From contig JAUCBJ010005020.1 of assembly GCA_032718475.1 (NCBI GenBank), positions 1 through 33,009 on the forward strand: 33,009 bases of DNA, written 5' to 3'. The position numbers and the translations under genes were made by a program. Below, in pieces: positions 1 to 11,100 of this stretch (position 1 is the stretch's first letter; every line of letters starts with the position of its first letter). Source of the stretch: Nemertoderma westbladi. Taxonomy: Eukaryota; Xenacoelomorpha; Nemertodermatida; Nemertodermatidae. Under the pieces are notes generated by a model. It worked only from the letters and a program-made list of their open reading frames with translations, made no database searches and was not told the origin of the DNA.

Positions 1-2200
1 TGCAAAGTACTTTGCAGTGTTCTGATACTCGTGCCCTTATCGTCCGTGTAACAAAATACTCGGATCATCACACTGTAAAGTGCTACTTTACAAACAAGTA
101 TGTAATTAGTTAATCCTGTAAGCTGGAGACAGGGGGGAAACAAGACACAAAACCCGCCTTGGCGAATTAATATCCCGCCTCAATGATAAATTCTCAATTT
201 AGGGAAAGGAGCAGGTTACAGTGGCACGTTATTTTAACCAAAACAATAAACTAAGCACAATAGAGCAGGTTACAGTTTTATTTTTGAGAATAATCAGCGT
301 TATTTACGTCGAATTTCCCCTGGTGAGGGATGAATTTTTATTGCGTACAGACCCCCCCCCCCCCCCCCCCCCCCATCTGGTCAGCTGATAGCTCTACCCC
401 GTGAATCCTATGGGAAGATCTACCAAGAAGGTTACTCACTCTGCTATGTTAGGCAGAAGGCCAGCTGATTCAATTTTAGTTATGTTAATCAACATTAATA
501 CTGTGGAGATGCGACTTTGGCATTATCAGATTACTCTGGAGTCCCGAATAGACGGGGCGACACAGCTTATTAATTTTTGAAAAAAATCCACCCACAATTC
601 TCTTATCCCAGACACCCCGACTACAGTATCATTTTTTCTAAAAAGTTTAGTAAAATTTTTATTATGAGTAAATAAACGTTTGTTCTCATAATAATTGAGA
701 GTTGAAAGTGAAAGAAAACAAAAACCGTGTACCGAGTATACCACCTGTAGCTGTAAGTACTACTCTACCTGTATAACTGTGTCAAAAATTTTCACCCACC
801 ACGTTTATTCCAGCCACCCCGACTATTAGCATAATGAAATTTTCCCACCCACCCTGTTTATTCCAGCCACTCTGTGGAGAGGCGACTTTAGCATTATCAG
901 ATTATATCAGAAGATAAACAACTGATTTACAGTAATTACTATTGTTATCTGTGACAAAATGGAATAGAGTGTCAAACATTTTAATACCTCGGCCTTCTGG
1001 TACTGGAAGGCAGCTAACAGTGTGAGGTGACAACAGTTATGGTTTACTGCGAATAGCATGCTAGCTGAATGATTTTTTAGTTAGTGAATGTACCAGTCAG
1101 TGTATGAATGGGCCAATTTGGCAACTTTGAGTAGTAGTAGTGTAGTATAGTAGTAGTACTTTCGAGCTATTATATTAGTAGAATAGGATAACAATGTGTT
1201 TAAATGCAAGCTTTGTTACTATTGTATTAATTACTGATTAGCCGCTTTGTGTTAACTACTAATTTGAATGAACTAACTTTAGCTTATAAGTTTAACTTTT
1301 AAGTTTAACTATACCAGAAATTTAGTATTTTATTATTTTAAAAGTTACTGTTCTGAAATTTTTACACAATGATTTGTGACCTTTTACGATGGAAAACATT
1401 TTTTTGTATGTAAAATATCAATATAAAGTATCATCTTCCTGCATCCTGGGTTGTAGTTCTCGGTCTGAAAGTTTGGAATGTTTTTTATTCACAATACTCA
1501 CTGTGTAAGCCTGTTAAACATTTTGGTAGGCATATATGTTTGATGGGAATTGAGTGAAAAATTGTGATATTTTAGGAAATTTAGTCATGAAAAATTTCAA
1601 AATCGTGAAACTAAGAAATATTGTTGAAAGGCGAGCCTTCGAATTTTGTAGATTTTCGAAAATCTGGGAAATACTCCCCTTACCATATTAATATTATTAA
1701 CTTATTTCAAAGTCCCAGGAATTAATCCTTTATTCATTGTATGTAGAGAGATGAGCTTCCGATTCCTTATTCCGTTTGTCTGATAATCAGATACCTGCCA
1801 TATACCGATACTTGCCTAACATCTCAAGCCCTGCCCTACCGTACCTGAACTGAAAAATCTTTGTTATCATAGGACTGATACGGGTAGCACCTACGCGAAG
1901 TGCTACGCGTATTTCCAAAATACGTACGCGTATTTGTTAAAATGGCAGTAATTCTGGCAGTAAATGACAGGAATGGAAGTTAAAAACGACGCGTAGCTAC
2001 GCGTAGTTCGAAAAGATTTACCCCGGGTTTTGTTGCGTTTGCGTATAGACCGTATAGTCCTACCCTGTAATATAGGTATTTAGATAGATATATTTATTTA
2101 TATATTATGCAAACAATAGAAACCAATACATTAACTCGATGCAATTATTAATGTAGCCTATAGTAAGTATTCTCCAACATAACATAAATAACCCCTAAAG
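1..2200. other. Gene-free AT-rich stretch with scattered repeats
   Basis: No supportable gene is seen; the short open frames here lack any recognisable motif. Two things stand out besides the poly-C run annotated separately. Bases 203-252 (GGAGCAGGTTACAG followed by AACCAAAACAATAAA) recur in diverged form at 7014-7066 in the same orientation, so this is a dispersed repeat. Bases 501-540 recur at about 870-910 (GTGGAGAxGCGACTTT..GCATTATCAGATTA), and the CCACCC/CCAGxCACCCCGACTA block at about 585-630 recurs at about 790-830, which indicates an old local duplication. Bases 1890-2010 carry several GCGTA/TACGCG words. Confidence 0.5.
352..374. repeat. Poly(dC) run, 23 bases
   Basis: An uninterrupted run of 23 C follows GCGTACAGA. 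It is one of eight long C or G homopolymers in the window. Length is error-prone in assemblies, so the exact count is uncertain. Confidence 0.9.
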
Positions 2201-3212
2201 CTTTGCCGCTTATTTCCAAGGGGGTCCGGTAATACCGGTACTGTAATAATTGCTGAACTGTATAGCGGCCTAGCAGTGTAGGGCAAGGGCAGTAGGGCTC
2301 GTATGTAGGTTATAGCTGTCGGGCTGTATGTGTGTAGGCCTATCCCTGTATCCTGCCCTGCCTATAGCAGTATAGGTAGCCTAAGGAACACTGAACAGAC
2401 GAACGTCGGAAGCTTCCGCGCTACCGGTAATCAGGTAATTATTCGGTTTGGTACCGGTACCACATTTTTCCGAATATGGCATATTCGGTTCCGCATTCCG
2501 GCCGCATTTTAAAATTTCAGAATTTGAGTTACCAAATATGCCTATTTGGCACAAATGACTAGGCCTACAGCCAGAGTGCCAGACTGCCAGACATCATACA
2601 GCAGTACAGGCACAGGCTGACAGGCAGACAGGACTACGGCAGTACGGTCTGACACTGACACCCTGACGGTAGAAGCAACATCCGACATCGGAACGTGCAG
2701 ACATGAGACATGCTGACATCAGACATGGCAGCATGACAACATGACTGAAACGTAAGAAATTTAATGCAGTAGGCCTACCTAATACAGTAGGCGTACAGTA
2801 ATAGACTGATATATATATGGCTGTATGGAATCTGATGTATTACGTACCGGCAGACCGGTCAGCTGGTTCTGGCTGACTGGTAGGTAGGCCTACCAGGTAC
2901 GGCTGTACCAGTGTACAGTCTGACAGTACTGAGTACCGGTTGCCTGCCGGTCTATATGGAATACTGACAAAAAGCGCGCCACACGTTCAGACGTTACACG
3001 CGTTCTGGTTAAACGAAAATCGCGCCAGCCATCATATCCAATGCGCGCCAAGCCAACCAGCCAACAATTGACTATGAAACTTTGCAGTAATTGCTGAATT
3101 GTAATAATTTATCTGTTTATAATGCTGTAGGCCTATACTGGTATAGCCTTCTGGTCTTACAGTATTTTAACATTAAAATGCGAGCGTAGCGAGCAAGGAA
3201 ATTTTCCAATTA
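2201..3212. other. Gene-free stretch rich in TAGGCCTA and TACCGGTA words
   Basis: No gene is supported. The stretch holds five of the 22 TAGGCCTA copies (2335, 2560, 2770, 2885, 3128) and three of the 13 TACCGGTA copies (2233, 2422, 2452). Near 2973-3050 there are several CGCGCC words (AAGCGCGCCACACG, CAATGCGCGCCAAG), and similar words return at 5572-5655. A GCGAGCGTAGCGAGC motif at 3180 recurs at 5281 and, with one change, at 5391. Confidence 0.45.
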
Positions 3213-5046
3213 CAGTTAGGTACAATGGCCAAATCTGGCAATGATTGTGATTGCCATATTTGGCAACCAAGCAAAATCTGGCAACATTTCTGATTGCCTG
3301 ATTTGGCAACTATATAAAGCCGTTGTTGCCATATTTGGCAACTTAACTAACTCATTGAATATGGCTGTATGGCTTATATGGCTGTATGGGATATGGTTAT
3401 GCGTCATTAAGTCCTTCTATGGCAGTATGGTCATTCCTTAGATCCTGAAATGTTAATGTTAGGCCTAGAAAAAAGGGATAGGGCCAGGTTACAGGTTATA
3501 CTTATACCGGTATTGGCATATTCTAAGTTCTAACCAATACAGCAATATATCCTAATTAATGAGGTGAGAAGAGAATGAGAGTCAATAACACAAACACAGA
3601 CTGACTGGTGATAGTTTATTTTTGCTAGTAATCTCTGGCGCTGCTTGGGGAGGTGGTTGATTGTTGTTTGTACCAATAATACAGTCAGGAACACTGGTCA
3701 CAATATGTCCAATTTACAGCCAGAATGTGTCCGCGGAAAACGCTCTCAGAGTGAAATTTCTCCATAGAAAACAATGCTAAATTTCATTTGAAAACCGGCA
3801 GTGAAATTTTAACATTGGCATTCTAAAAATTATGCCATTAGAATCGCCATAAAATTCTGTATAAATTAATTTGAGAATTAGAATCTCATCGTTGGGATAA
3901 CTATCATAATATTAAAAATGAAAATGTGCCCAGCTTCTGCTTTGAGTACTATTGGAGTTACAGCCAAAATATGTCCGGAAATATAATCGCAGCCTGTGAA
4001 GGACAAATAGTGGCTGCGCGGACACTTTCTGGCTGTAAATATGTGGACAATTTTTGGCTGAGCTTCAGCCAGAAAGTGACCAGTGTTCCTAACTGTAATA
4101 GTTTAGTAGTTAAAGATTATAACTGTGTAATGCTGATACAATTGCCCAGCAATCTAAATCATCCTTCACTCTTATATCAGTTCAGTATATCTATCTTTCC
4201 ATTCCTACATCAGTACATAACATAACATACAAACATATAATGAAAATAATTTCATCCCGTTTTTCATTAGGGCATACTAGAAACAATTTGGTTGAATCCC
4301 TTAACAAGCGTTTTGGTTTTCTCAGTCTTTCTAAATTTTGACACTATTTTTCTTCTGTCACGCCGTTTCTCAAACCCGTTTCTCAATGCCCCCTTGCCTT
4401 CTTGCTTCCTTTTGGTGATGTTCACGTTCTGACGTTGTCAAATATTATTACGTTTATTTCCACTTCAGCCTTTGAAGCATGTGATTCTTTAGTTTTGTGT
4501 ATGCCTATCTGCCTATACCATATACCAGTCTACCAGTACGGTATCTGTTACAGACTCATCCATCTTTCCATTAACATATTAACAACATATCAAACAGTCA
4601 AATACATTCCAGCATTCTGACATTTCATCAACTAATGTTTTGTTTATAAATCATCACAACTCGACAAGGGTAAGCAAGCAGTAAGCAATTTTGAAGTAAT
4701 TTACAATGACAGAGTTACTGACAGGGCTGCACAATGATAATTGTTGCCAAAAATGGCAACCATTATTTTTCTTTAATTCTAATGGTTGCCAAAAATGGCA
4801 ATAATTATTTTGGGCACATTTCGGCCTATTGCTAAGAGAAATTCAGACGATCATTTTTTTTTCTTATACGGTGAATTATATTTAAATTTCGCGCTCTTTT
4901 CACTTAGGCCTACCTATTTACCAAAATGCGATTTTGCTTCTGGGCGTGCGAAAATTAGAAAAACCAAAAGTTGCCAGATTTGGCAATAAACATTGCCATA
5001 TGTGGCAACTTTTGAGGTTGCCAGATTTGGCCATTGTACCTAACTG
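3213..5046. mobile_element. Inverted-repeat DNA element with TTGCCA/TGGCAA arrays at both ends (non-autonomous)
   Basis: The left end starts CAGTTAGGTACAATGGCC and the right end, read in reverse complement, starts with the same bases; the match continues through AAATCTGGCAA (about 29 bp). Both ends are flanked by AATTA (3208-3212 and 5047-5051), a possible 5-bp target duplication, though such an AT-rich word could match by chance. Inside each end lie five copies of a palindrome of the form TTGCCAnATnTGGCAA: left near 3225, 3249, 3270, 3295 and 3325; right near 4744, 4784, 4969, 4991 and 5017. Such subterminal arrays are typical of transposase-binding sites. No transposase is seen, so the element looks non-autonomous. 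The superfamily is not assigned. Confidence 0.6.
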
Positions 5047-5051
5047 AATTA

Positions 5052-6220
5052 TGTTAACATAAACAGATAAATACAGTCTGACAGTAACAGAGTAATAGTT
5101 AGATAGTACTGTAGTAGGCCTATAGTAGTAGTAGTCAGGTAGTAGTAGTAGGTTAACGTCAACTGACTGTTTTTAAATGAAGATGTGATCAAGATGCGAG
5201 CACGAAAATTTTAACATTTCAGCATTTAAAGTAGGCAAACCGACTGTTTTCAAATACAGATATCATTAAATCTGTAAATTGCGAGCGTAGCGAGCACGGA
5301 AATTCTGCTGAATTCTGTCCGTTACCATTTGTCCACAGCCAGACACAGTAAGAGTAGGATTACAGTAGGCCTACCGGTTTATAGTACAAACGCGAGCGAA
5401 GCGAGCGGACATTTTTCAATCTTTTTAAACCCAGAAACCTATGGAATAATTTCAAATAGAGCTGTAGACTGGTAGAGTGGGATGTGTTGCCAGTACACAG
5501 CTACGCTACCCTACCCTTACCCTACCCTACCCTACTGCCCTAACCCTACCTGCCTACGCCTACATCCATATTCGCGCCAGGACCGCCAGGATCCTCAATG
5601 CGCGCCACACGCCCCTGTCACTTCACTACGCGCCGGGATCCTTAATCCGCGCCACACATGTTGACAGGTCTTGAGCGGTTGAGCAAACTCTATATAAATT
5701 CCAACCTGGGTTGCCGTTGCCGGTACCCTCACCCTATCCTGCTATCTGCCTATGCAAATTTCCAATTGAATTGGCAGATTGGGGGTGTCGTTTCAGCCTT
5801 ATCACAGGGTTAACCTTCCTACAGTCCTATGCCAGTATGCTGCTATGTACTATGTACATCTGGCAGCCTGGGGTCAAATACGACCCCCACTGCTGCACTG
5901 CCCACCCCAGTGACCTAAATCTCTAATTTTTTCTTCAATAGATGAAAGTGCAGAAGTGGGGGTTTTGAACTTAACAGTGACAGTACAGCAGGAGGCCTAC
6001 CTCCCTAGCACATGCTGACATGTAATTCTATGAAATACCATGAATATTTGTTTTGTTTAGCTACGGTCTTTGACTGTTTGATATAAAAATACACACCTCT
6101 TTTTGAGGAACACATGCTTGACCATGACCATTGCTGTGACATTGGCACGTTATTTTTAATTTAATTTTATTTTATTTATCTTGTTTGTAGGCTTATCATT
6201 CAATATTTATTTATTATTTT
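5052..6220. other. Gene-free stretch with CCCTA-rich tract and duplicated GCGCGCC segment
   Basis: No gene is supported. Bases 5505-5552 are a degenerate CCCTA/CCCTAA tract, reminiscent of interstitial telomere-like sequence but too irregular to call. A segment GGATCCTxAATxCGCGCCACAC occurs twice, near 5590 and 5636 (about 46 bp apart). A short inverted repeat GGGGTC-aaatac-GACCCC lies at about 5870-5887. The reading frame at 5711-5926 lacks a recognisable domain. Confidence 0.4.
5691..5759 (+). promoter_or_regulatory. Possible TATA box and POU octamer
   Basis: TATATAAA lies at 5691-5698 just after a GCGCC-rich segment, and an exact octamer ATGCAAAT lies at 5752-5759. Together they could mark a promoter on the + strand, but no credible coding sequence follows closely. 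Single short motifs in AT-rich DNA are weak evidence. Confidence 0.15.
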
Positions 6221-6221
6221 A

Positions 6222-6360
6222 CTTAGCCAGTCAGGGAGATCATCAAATTTGAGAATACCTCAAATTTCAAATTATAGACCCAATTTTGGAATTACCTCAA
6301 TTTTAATACAAGGTTAGGTTAATTCTCTAAATTTGAGTTATACCTCAAATTTGAATTTCA
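6222..6360 (+). repeat. CAAATTTGAG-rich repeat (copy A)
   Basis: The segment begins CCAGTCAGGGAGATCATCAA and then holds several CTCAAATTTGAG-like words. The same opening occurs on the opposite strand ending near 11882, next to related AAATTTGAGG/CCTCAAATTT words from 11582. The two copies are therefore members of one dispersed, palindrome-rich repeat family in opposite orientation. Family identity is unknown. Confidence 0.45.
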
Positions 6361-6639
6361 TAGCAGCATAGTCAGATACAGACAGAAGTCATAGTTGCCC
6401 TAGTTCAGTAGTTGTTAGCTTGTTACTGTATTGCAAAGGTAAAAAAATAAACTGATGTAGGCCTACTGGCCTAGGGTAGTGTCTGAGTGTTGTGAAATAT
6501 AATATTTAAAATTAAAACATATTCAGTATTAGTTTAAAAAGGCTTATACTTAAAAAGGCTACTGGTAGGGGTGCAGTGGGGTGGCTGATCAGATGGTAGA
6601 CATATAAAACGAAGTACAGAGCTTAAAGAACTTATATTT

Positions 6640-7175
6640 TTATATTGTTACTTTTTTGCTTGAATATGCCCTAAAATCGGGAGAAAAAGTAGTAGGCCTA
6701 CTTTTTTCCCCACTAGTAGGGAAAAAGTTGTCCCCGTAATATCTGAATATTGTAACTTTTTGTTGGGCACAGCTTTTGCAAAGTCGGCAACACAGCAACC
6801 TGCAATAATATTGAATAATATTGCCACATAATAATGCACCATAGAGCCATAATTTTGCATTGATTTTACTTTTTCTCCCGGTAAAAAAAGTAAAATAAAA
6901 CATTGGCACTTGTGTCAAATAGGGCTGTAGGAGACCCTCCTAGCTCCTATTCTGCTAATCCTGAAATCACCAAAACTAAAGTCACTTTCACTAGTGTCCG
7001 GTTACAGGGTTAGCAAAGGAGCAGGTTACAGAGGTGAGTTGAAAGTAACCAAAAAACAATAAACAAGAGTTAGGAATATTGATATCACCTGCACTAAATT
7101 TCAGCATTAGCTGGTGATTTCAGGATTAGCAGATTAGGAGGGTCACCTATTTGATTTGACACAAGTGCCAAAATA
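6640..7175. repeat. Foldback repeats (two nested hairpins)
   Basis: Bases 6903-6975 are inverted relative to 7105-7173: the left arm runs TTGGCACTTGTGTCAAAT..CTGCTAATCCTGAAATCACC and the right arm carries its reverse complement, giving a foldback of about 270 bp with MITE-like form. No clear target duplication is seen. Just before it, CGGGAGAAAAAGT (6678-6690) pairs with ACTTTTTCTCCCG (about 6869-6881), and AGTAGGCCTACTTTTTTCCC sits beside TAGGGAAAAAGT. The overlapping open frames on the minus strand at 6640-6918 are explained by these repeats. Confidence 0.5.
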
Positions 7176-7589
7176 TTTTTGGTGGAATTTCTAAAATTTC
7201 ATTGAAAGTGTTGATCAAAATTTTTGATCGAAATGTATATGTACAATCATTTCGTAAAGTAAAAATTTTGGAATAAAAAGCAAAATCCATCCCTACACAC
7301 TATCGACTATTGCAATGCAACTTTCACTTTAGTGCCTGCAAGGTTTACTCCAGAAATGAGATAAAGCCTCGAGAATAGGTTGGTAAAAAAGGTTATACTT
7401 TTTGCCCAAGTTATAAATGATTCTGGTTCATCATAAGGTCAATTTATAAGGATTTATGTATGTATAGTAGGCCTATAAACAAACAGTCACTTAGATTTCT
7501 AAAACATTTCAGATGTCTTGATAAGAAAGCAGAGTCTAAAGACTGTTTAAAAGACTAGCGATTAGTGATGAGATGATGATGTTTCTACT

Positions 7590-8162
7590 GTGTTCCAGGT
7601 CCAGCATGTTCCATATGTTAATGACCCTGATAAAGAAGAGGTGATGTATGGAAAAAGCAGACCCAGACATGGCAGCATGGGCAGATAGGCGGGGCTTGGC
7701 CTTTGCTTCATAATTTTATATATATGGCCAGGTCATGATTGCATTGGATGTCTGGCTGGGATATTATGTTGCACATTGTTGTAATGGAGGATCAGGTTTA
7801 GATCTTTACATATAAGAACTTTAATTGATGTATTATTGTATACTGCAGTAGGTGGTGGTTCCAACTTTAGAGTCTCCAGTTGCCACTCATATAGAATAAC
7901 TAACAAAAGAATCAAGTCCACATATATTGTATAAACCACGTCAACCTGTCAACCTTTGCGGCAACATTTGTCTGGGCTCCAAACTGATGGTACAGTATTA
8001 CAATTGACAGATAGAGCTAGGACAGGCGAATATTACATAAGTCTTCAGGCTATTAGGAGAGGAATGGCTTCATTTGATATACAAAGTGTTAAAGAGGACA
8101 TCAACAACCAGAAAACATATTTTTTTCCGAAGATGTGTGATATGAATGATGAACAGAACAGA
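7590..8162 (+). other. Exon-like open segments, unrecognised
   Basis: Two segments look more protein-like than the surroundings but match no family I recognise. From 7601, directly after an acceptor-like TTCTACTGTGTTCCAG, a frame reads VQHVPYVNDPDKEEVMYGKS and runs to a stop at 7688. From 7935 to 8162 another frame reads LQTDGTVLQLTDRARTGEYY followed by about 40 further codons, then TGA at 8163. No acceptor is evident before the second segment. These could be exons or a decayed gene upstream of the segment at 8173, or chance. Transcript reads would settle this. Confidence 0.2.
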
Positions 8163-8172
8163 TGAATGCCAG

Positions 8173-11100
8173 AATATGTAAACTTCCAAATTCTGGAATT
8201 GATTCAACATCCACAAGATATAGTAGGTCTTCCTGAGTCTGTGACTGTGCAGCTGTGTGAGCTTGAATCTCGCAACAGTGAGTAGGCCTATTATATTTCG
8301 TGCATATTCTAATCTGAACAATTATTTACACTATAAGTAGGCCTAGTACTTTAGTACAGCTTCAATCTGTCAATATCAAGCATAATACTGCAGTATTTAC
8401 TTAAAGTCAATGACTGACTGACTGTACTGGAGTACTGGCAGACTGGTACTGGCCAGCTGGCGGGTGCTGGTCACCTCGCCGCACTGTCACTTCGCCGCAG
8501 GTCACCTCGCCGCATATAATGTGCGGCGAGGTGTCTTTGCGGCGAGATGTCTCACTGTGAATGCCATTTCGCCGCAAATTATCGGACACCTCGCCGCAAG
8601 TCAATATTAATCATTTATTTATATATTTACAGGGAAGCCTACTAAGCCTAGTTATGGCATTGGACATTATTATAAGAAGAAATAAAATAATGCGGTAAGG
8701 TTTGTTGTTCTATTATAATTACTGTATTATTATAGATATACATACAGTGAGAGTATTTGAGTAACGTATTAGATTATAGTAAAACAGTCCTAATCGTATG
8801 TTTGTCAAAAATGTTGATCAGTTGTTTAAAACAAGTGTGACGTTATGAACGTTAAAAAATTTATATTTAAAATTGTAATGTATGCTTGCAGTATATTTCA
8901 CTAGTTCAAATTTGGAATAAAACATTTCATTGCGAAATGTATCTATCTAATAACTATTTACGTACATGTACAATGCGTACATGTAATTTTAGTAATGCAG
9001 TAACTAAGAACGGAAACTGAACTGAAGTAAAGTAACATAATGTAATAAGGTTAATACTGTATGTTTATGTTAACTGATCACAGTCCTTAATTGCAACTCT
9101 AAGGGTCTGTTCACATATTACTATGGGGAGGGAAGGGTTCGGGAATACATGTTACGTTTGCAGAGGGTCTGGGGTGGGGGGGGGGGGGGGGATTAACCAT
9201 TTGGGTGCTTTCAATATACGACGAGGTTTGCAGTTTGCAGTTTAAATTTATGATTTGCAATTTTTTTATTTTATTTTAAATTGTCATATATGGGGGGGGG
9301 GGGGGGGGGTGTCCTATAGTTCATAACTGTTGCGTTGACTGCAGTACAGTATATTGCACTAGTTCAAATAAAATATTTTGTTGTAATACGTACCGTAACT
9401 TAAGTTTCGTTAATTTACATCGCCAAGTAATAGGGTTATGAAATAAAAGACCCGCATCATTAAATCTTTGCAGGTGTGGAATGGGGGGGGGGGGCTCCAA
9501 TATGCGTACTGTACACGAGATTTGCAGTTTAAAGTTTACATTTATGATTTGAATTCATAACTGTTGCGTTGACTGAGATAATACATTTCCATAATACATT
9601 AGCCCGTTGGTGTCGTATGACTGCCGACTGGCTTACAAGAGTCACCTGTAATGGGACCATCACCGCCTCTCGGTGGAGAAGCTCCAACAGTGTGTAGAAC
9701 GGGAGGTGGTCTCGTTCAGTTCGTGTATTCAATCTCCGATGCCACCCTTCAACATCGTTATTAGTTGTTAGTTCAAATTTGGAATAAAACATTTCATTGC
9801 GAAATTTATCTCTCTAATACAGTAACTATTTACATCATTATGTACAAAGTAGCACTTTGCAGCGTTATGACCCGAGTTTATTTATGTACCGAGCGAGCGC
9901 AGCGAGGGATGTTTACACGTTCGGTATGTGAAGAAATGATTTTATGGATGCTCATTTATACATTTTCGTCGTATACATTCTGGTCCCGTCACTGCAAACT
10001 GGATAATAAAGCACCACGCATTAACATATGGAAATAATACATTCTGGAATACTGTAATTGAAGTTGTTTCCATGTCATTCATAACTTTGCAGCGTACCTC
10101 AGACCCACCTCAGACCCTCTGCAAACGTAACATTTATTTCCGAACCGTTCCCTCCCCATAGTAATATGTGAACAGACTCTTAGAGTTGCAATTAAGGACT
10201 GTAATCAGTTAACATAAACATATAGTGCGTCCTAATTAATAGAATCTATTGAAATGGCAATGTTCTAATAAATTACAAGTTTTAAGTTTGTCTCAAAAGG
10301 ACTTAACACTTACTGATTCGATAACGTCACTGGGAAATGAGTTCCATATTGGTACTAGGATTGTTAAAGGTCGCATCCCTTTTTGAACGTACAGTACCTT
10401 GCTTTATTTATTACTCTGTTGCGCCATCGGCGCTACAGAAATGGAATGCCATAGAACGCAACAGAATGTACAAGCCAATGGAATTAGAGTTGAATGAATA
10501 AACCAATCCTGGGTTGTTGCGCCAATGCTGCCCATTGGTTATAGAGCTGTTGCGCCGTTGCGCTTTTGCGTGTTTTCGGGGAAGCCTTTTAAACAACTGA
10601 TCAACATTTTTGACAAACATACGATTAGGACTGTTTTACTATAATCTAATACGTAACTCAAATACTCTCACTGTATGTATATCTATAATAATACAGTAAT
10701 TATAATAGAACAACAAACCTTACCGTATTATTTTATTTCTTCTTATAATAATGTCCAATGCCATAACTAGGCTTAGTAGGCTTCCCTGTAAATATATAAA
10801 TAAATGATTAATATTGACTTGCGGCGAGGTGTCCGATAATTTGCGGCGAAATGGCATTCACAGTGAGACATCTCGCCGCAAGACACCTCGCCGCACATTA
10901 TCTGCGGCGAGATGACTTGCGGCGAAGTGGCAGTGCGGCGAGGTGACCAGCACCCCCAGCTGGCTGACTAGCAATAGCAAACTATAACAGACTACTGTAA
11001 AAAATTGTAAATGCTATGATTGTACACTGTACCACTGCAGCCATTTACTGCTGCCATGCCAGCATAATGTACTGCAGTACTGGTGACTGGTACACGTACG

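Larger units (their letters stand above)
8462..10955. mobile_element. Mutator-like (MULE) DNA transposon, degenerate
   Basis: A 2,494-bp element bounded by exact 9-bp direct repeats CCAGCTGGC. Its ends are long inverted repeats, 8462-8831 and 10587-10955, which match almost base for base. The outermost bases are GGGTGCTGGTCACCTCGCCG. Long terminal repeats and a 9-bp target duplication are hallmarks of the Mutator superfamily, and a transposase remnant inside (9601-9768, minus) agrees. Further in, 9059-9177 is inverted relative to 10104-10224, and a 36-bp block at about 8904-8939 is repeated directly at about 9769-9804. The interior is therefore rearranged. Three poly-G runs lie inside. The coding capacity is far below a full transposase, so the copy is probably immobile by itself. 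The good match between the arms suggests it is not very old. Confidence 0.85.

Noticed and set aside
5505-5552. Telomere or interstitial telomeric repeat
   Set aside because: The CCCTA units are irregular and too few, and the sequence does not keep a strict CCCTAA period.
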